Position numbers and translations under genes: made by a program. Positions 38,026 through 41,461 of a stretch of 41,461 nucleotides of DNA are shown piece after piece. Below the pieces are notes generated by a model. It saw nothing but the letters and a program-made list of their open reading frames with translations. It made no database searches and was not told the origin of the DNA. Every line of letters starts with the position of its first letter. The stretch's first letter is position 1. The DNA comes from Clostridiales bacterium (GTDB lineage: Bacteria > Bacillota > Clostridia > Peptostreptococcales > Anaerovoracaceae). The stretch spans positions 1 through 41,461 of the forward strand of contig JAAYDG010000027.1 in the NCBI GenBank assembly GCA_012729355.1, read 5' to 3'.

Positions 38026-39397
38026 GCAATATCACCCTTTGCGAGAGTGGGGTCACCTTGTACTTTTCGTTTACGGTTCCGCCTTGAATCCAGAGGACTT
38101 CGCTGCCGCAGCAAACCAGGGGGATCCGGTCCCGGAGGCTTCTGGGCACCTTGGCGTCCACGAAGTGATCCTGAAGTTTTTTCGTTCCCGGACCGCCCAG
38201 GGGTTGAATGTGATCGCCGGGCTTGCGTGTCCGGACTTCGGGATGCAGTCCCAGGCTGTCCACCGCGTCTGCGTCCAGCAGCGCCTGATGCGGCGGGAGA
38301 CGCTTCGGATCGGGGGCCCGGTCTGCCGAAAGCCGTTCCTGCACAAGACACCATGCCGGGGGAGTGTCTTGTGCTTCATCTCGATCCGGATGCCGGAGCA
38401 ACAGTTCTCCGTAGGCGATCTCCGCCCGGTATCTGTTGGGAAATTCGACTACCGTTCCGGTATCGCCTTTCTCCAACGCATGCCACAGCGACGCAAGGTG
38501 CACAGAGGCGATGTCTTCCCGAAGACCGATCCGGTCGAACAGGAGGCGGACGACCCGCTTTCCCACCGCCGGTTCCATGGCAGTCAGTTCGTCCAGGGGG
38601 AAAGCGAGATCGGGTCCCGTCCCCGGGCCTTCTCCCCGGACGCGGGCCGATGCTGCCCGGCCTATCGCCAGATGCGCCAGGCAGCGGTCGTCTTCCCGGG
38701 CATTGTCTGCCAGACGCGCCAGCCCTTCCCGCACGTTTGGATTAAACTGGTCTTCCAGCAGCGGGATCAGTTCCAGCCGAAGCCGGTTTCGGGTATAAGC
38801 AGTACTGGCATTCGTGCAATCCCAGCGAGGCGTCAGCCCCATCCGACCGCAGTAGTCTTCCACCTGCTCTCGGGAAACGTCCAGCAACGGCCGGATCAAG
38901 CCGTCTGCCCGGCAGTATTCCATGGCGGACAACCCGTGGACGCCGGTGCCCCGCAGGATCCGCAGCAATACCGTCTCCGCCTGATCGTCCCGGTTGTGGG
39001 CCAGCGCCACCCGGACGGATCCGCCGTCGCAAGGTTCTTCTTGGCGTGCTCTGGCAAAAAGCGCTTCCTGGCGAGCCTGCCGGCCGGCTTCCTCCACGCT
39101 GATCTTCTCCCTGGTAGCACGGGCTTCCACGTCGCAGGTCTCCACGGTGAGGGAGATCTTCAGGCTGTCACAGTGCGCCGACAGCCATTGGACATCTTCC
39201 CGGGCCTGTGCGCCGCGCATCAGATGGTTCAAATGGACGCAGGATAATGAAAAACCAAGCTCCTCGCGGAGCTCGGTCAGGATGTGTAAAAGGCACAGGG
39301 AATCCGGCCCTCCGGAAAGACCCAGCACGATGCAGTCTCCGGATGAGATCAATTCTTGTTCCGCTATGGTTCTTCGGACGATGGTTTCTGCATTCAT
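38000..39397 (-). CDS. tilS: tRNA(Ile)-lysidine synthase
   Basis: VLGLSGGPDSLCLLHIL (SGGxDS P-loop variant), CVHLNHLMRGAQAREDVQWLSAHC, ALAHNRDDQAETVLLRILRGTGVHGL. Confidence 0.94.
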   Translation of the reverse strand: MNAETIVRRTIAEQELISSGDCIVLGLSGGPDSLCLLHILTELREELGFSLSCVHLNHLMRGAQAREDVQWLSAHCDSLKISLTVETCDVEARATREKISVEEAGRQARQEALFARARQEEPCDGGSVRVALAHNRDDQAETVLLRILRGTGVHGLSAMEYCRADGLIRPLLDVSREQVEDYCGRMGLTPRWDCTNASTAYTRNRLRLELIPLLEDQFNPNVREGLARLADNAREDDRCLAHLAIGRAASARVRGEGPGTGPDLAFPLDELTAMEPAVGKRVVRLLFDRIGLREDIASVHLASLWHALEKGDTGTVVEFPNRYRAEIAYGELLLRHPDRDEAQDTPPAWCLVQERLSADRAPDPKRLPPHQALLDADAVDSLGLHPEVRTRKPGDHIQPLGGPGTKKLQDHFVDAKVPRSLRDRIPLVCCGSEVLWIQGGTVNEKYKVTPLSQRVILLEIHERIC

Positions 39398-39401
39398 AGT
39401 C

Positions 39402-40613
39402 TTATCCGTTCAGCGAAGCGGCAAGTCTCTTCGCCAACTCTTTCAACGCTTGCCTCCGTTCTCCGTCTACGGCGGAACGAAGACTTACCGTGCCCTCCAA
39501 CAGTTCGATGTTCTTCATTCCGGCGAGGATCTGCCCCATGAGTTTGCCGGAGGAGGCTGCCCAGGTGCCGTTTTCGATGAGAGCCACGGTCCGGTTCTGC
39601 AGGTTGTGGGCTTTCAGATCCAGAAGGAAGTGATGCATGGGCGGAAAGATCTCGGCGTTATGGGTGGAAGAAGCCAACACCAGATGGCTGCAGCGGAAGG
39701 CTTCGGCCACCAGATGGGATGCATCTGCGGAGGATACATCGTGCAGGACGATATTCTTGACACCGGCTTCCGCCAGATCGAAGGCCAAGATCTCTGCCGC
39801 ATGCTCCGTGTGCCCGTAAATCGATCCGGAGACGATCATCACCGCACGGTCTTCCGGCTGATAAGAGCTCCATCGGTTGTATTTTTCAATGAACCACCCC
39901 AGATCCTTTCGCCAGACCGGTCCGTGGAGGGAACAGATCTGTTCGATGGGAAGATCGGCGGCTTTCTTGAGCAGCGACTGCACCTGGGTACCGTATTTCC
40001 CTACGATATTGGCATAATAGCGCCGGGCTTCGGGCAGCCATTGCTGCGGAAAATCCACTTCGTCTGCATAAAGGTTTCCGTTGATTGCCCCGAAGGTCCC
40101 GAAGGCGTCTCCCGAATACAAAATGTGATCGGTCTCGTCAAATGTAACCATGGTCTCCGGCCAATGCACCATGGGGGCCATGAAAAACCGGAAGCTGTGG
40201 CGTCCCGTGGACAGCGTCTCCCCTTCTTTGACGGTGACGGCGCAGGCGTCCGCATCGAAATCGAAAAATTGTCGAATCATGGCGAGCCCTTTGGCATTGC
40301 TCACGATCTTCAGATTCGGATAACAGCGGATCAGGTCCTCGATGGCGGCTGCATGATCCGGTTCTACGTGATTGACGATCAGATAATCCAGGGGGCGCCC
40401 CGAAAGAGCATGGCGGATGTTTTCGAAAAAGATCCCGGTAACGGCCTTGTCCACGGTATCGATCAGAACGGTTTTTTCGTCCAGCACCAAATACGCATTA
40501 TAGGAGATCCCCAGGGGAACAGGATACAGGTTTTCGAACAGAGCCAGTCTTCGGTCGCTTGCGCCGACCCAGTACATGTCGTCCATCAGTTTCTTTACAC
40601 AATGCATTCTCAA
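39402..40613 (-). CDS. FprA-family A-type flavoprotein (flavodiiron protein)
   Basis: Metallo-beta-lactamase-like domain (VNHVEPDHAAAIEDL, HWPETMVTFDETDHILYSGDAFGTFG) plus flavodoxin domain (VMIVSGSIYGHTEHAAEIL). Confidence 0.94.
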   Translation of the reverse strand: MRMHCVKKLMDDMYWVGASDRRLALFENLYPVPLGISYNAYLVLDEKTVLIDTVDKAVTGIFFENIRHALSGRPLDYLIVNHVEPDHAAAIEDLIRCYPNLKIVSNAKGLAMIRQFFDFDADACAVTVKEGETLSTGRHSFRFFMAPMVHWPETMVTFDETDHILYSGDAFGTFGAINGNLYADEVDFPQQWLPEARRYYANIVGKYGTQVQSLLKKAADLPIEQICSLHGPVWRKDLGWFIEKYNRWSSYQPEDRAVMIVSGSIYGHTEHAAEILAFDLAEAGVKNIVLHDVSSADASHLVAEAFRCSHLVLASSTHNAEIFPPMHHFLLDLKAHNLQNRTVALIENGTWAASSGKLMGQILAGMKNIELLEGTVSLRSAVDGERRQALKELAKRLAASLNG

Positions 40614-40619
40614 TCTCCT

Positions 40620-41438
40620 TTACAGTTCGATGTTGAAGAACCGGCATCCGTTTCGACAGGTCTGCAGCGCCACTTCTTCGTAGGCGAGTCCTTTGATTTC
40701 GGCCACTTTCCGGGCGGTATGCTCCACGTAGGGCGGGATATTGGTCCGGCCGCGGAAGGGCTCCGGGGCCAGATAGGGTGCGTCGGTCTCCACCAGCAGA
40801 TGCATCAGATCCAGGGTTTCCACCACTTCCCGGGCCCGGCGGGCATTGCGGAACGTGACCGGACCGGCGATGCTGATGGTGGCCCCCAGCTTGACATACT
40901 GCTCCGCCATCTGCGCGCTGCCCGAATAGCAGTGCAGGAGCACCCGGGCATCCGGCGTCCCGTCGGGACGCGCCGGAAAGCGCGCTTTCCGGTCCCGGGA
41001 AAACGCTCCGTTTTCCCGCAGGATGCCCAACACATCCTCGTGGGCTTCCCGGTCGTGGATCACGAGGGGCATGCCCAGCTCCACGGCCAGCTGCACCTGA
41101 CGGGCAAACCAGAAACGCTGGCTCTCCCGATCGGAAAAATCGTAGTGGTAGTCCAGCCCGATTTCGCCGATGGCTTTCACTTTGGGCTTTGTTGTCAGCC
41201 CCTTGATGAGCGTCAGCTGGTCTTCGTCAAAATCCTTGGCCTCGTGGGGATGACAGCCCACCACCGCATAGCAGAAATCGTTTTCCTCCGCTGTGCGCGT
41301 CACATCCAAAGACGTAGCCAGATCCGACCCTACGTCCATCACAACGACCATTCCCGCATCCCGGATCTGTTGATACAGCCCCCGGCGATCCTTGTCGAAC
41401 CGCCGGTCGCTGATGTGTGCGTGAGAATCGAAGAGCAT
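40620..41438 (-). CDS. tatD: TatD family metal-dependent hydrolase
   Basis: MLFDSHAHISDRRFD, VVGCHPHEAKDF, AIGEIGLDYHYDFSDRESQRFWFARQVQLAVELGMPLVIHDREAHED, LVETDAPYLAPEPFRGRTNIP. Confidence 0.95.
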   Translation of the reverse strand: MLFDSHAHISDRRFDKDRRGLYQQIRDAGMVVVMDVGSDLATSLDVTRTAEENDFCYAVVGCHPHEAKDFDEDQLTLIKGLTTKPKVKAIGEIGLDYHYDFSDRESQRFWFARQVQLAVELGMPLVIHDREAHEDVLGILRENGAFSRDRKARFPARPDGTPDARVLLHCYSGSAQMAEQYVKLGATISIAGPVTFRNARRAREVVETLDLMHLLVETDAPYLAPEPFRGRTNIPPYVEHTARKVAEIKGLAYEEVALQTCRNGCRFFNIEL

Positions 41439-41461
41439 CAGCTGACGACCTCTCCGTCCCG
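41438..41461 (-). CDS. C-terminal tail of an upstream gene (RDGEVVS*), identity not determinable
   Basis: Open frame entering from the window edge ends in TGA overlapping the tatD ATG (TGATG). Confidence 0.35.
   Translation of the reverse strand, partial: RDGEVVS

Noticed and set aside
37982-39247. 421-aa plus-strand ORF opposite tilS
   Set aside because: Antisense shadow of a well-supported tilS; no family resemblance.
1-41461. CRISPR arrays, transposases, phage genes, toxin-antitoxin or known defence systems
   Set aside because: No repeat-spacer pattern, IS/transposase motif, phage structural gene or defence-associated domain was recognised in the window.

Overview
The window is a bacterial, probably Firmicutes/Clostridia-like, chromosomal region. 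Nearly every gene is on the minus strand, in compact and often overlapping order. Most of it is housekeeping: tuf (partial), tRNA-Thr(GGT), sigH, rlmB, DHFR/thyA, mrnC, cysS, proS, an ispD-ispF fusion, a YacL-like PIN/TRAM protein, carD, radA, an EF-G-like GTPase, asnS, lysS, greA, dusB, coaX, ftsH, tilS, a flavodiiron protein and tatD. Accessory blocks are (i) two tandem paralogous MFS transporters, (ii) an ABC ATPase/FtsX permease/HlyD-type adaptor plus two-component system between radA and carD, and (iii) a self-contained unit of citC-like, phzF, an unlisted 26-aa membrane micro-ORF, yhfC, a YbjQ/DUF74 gene and a QueG-like gene. Block (iii) has its own upstream -10 element and a downstream terminator. 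I see no CRISPR array, transposon, phage or recognisable defence system. The best leads are the carD promoter with a perfect dyad centred on the -10 box, the micro-ORF and its operon, and a cysS leader hairpin that encloses the ribosome-binding site and has a C10 tract in its loop. I do not claim a proven novel system.
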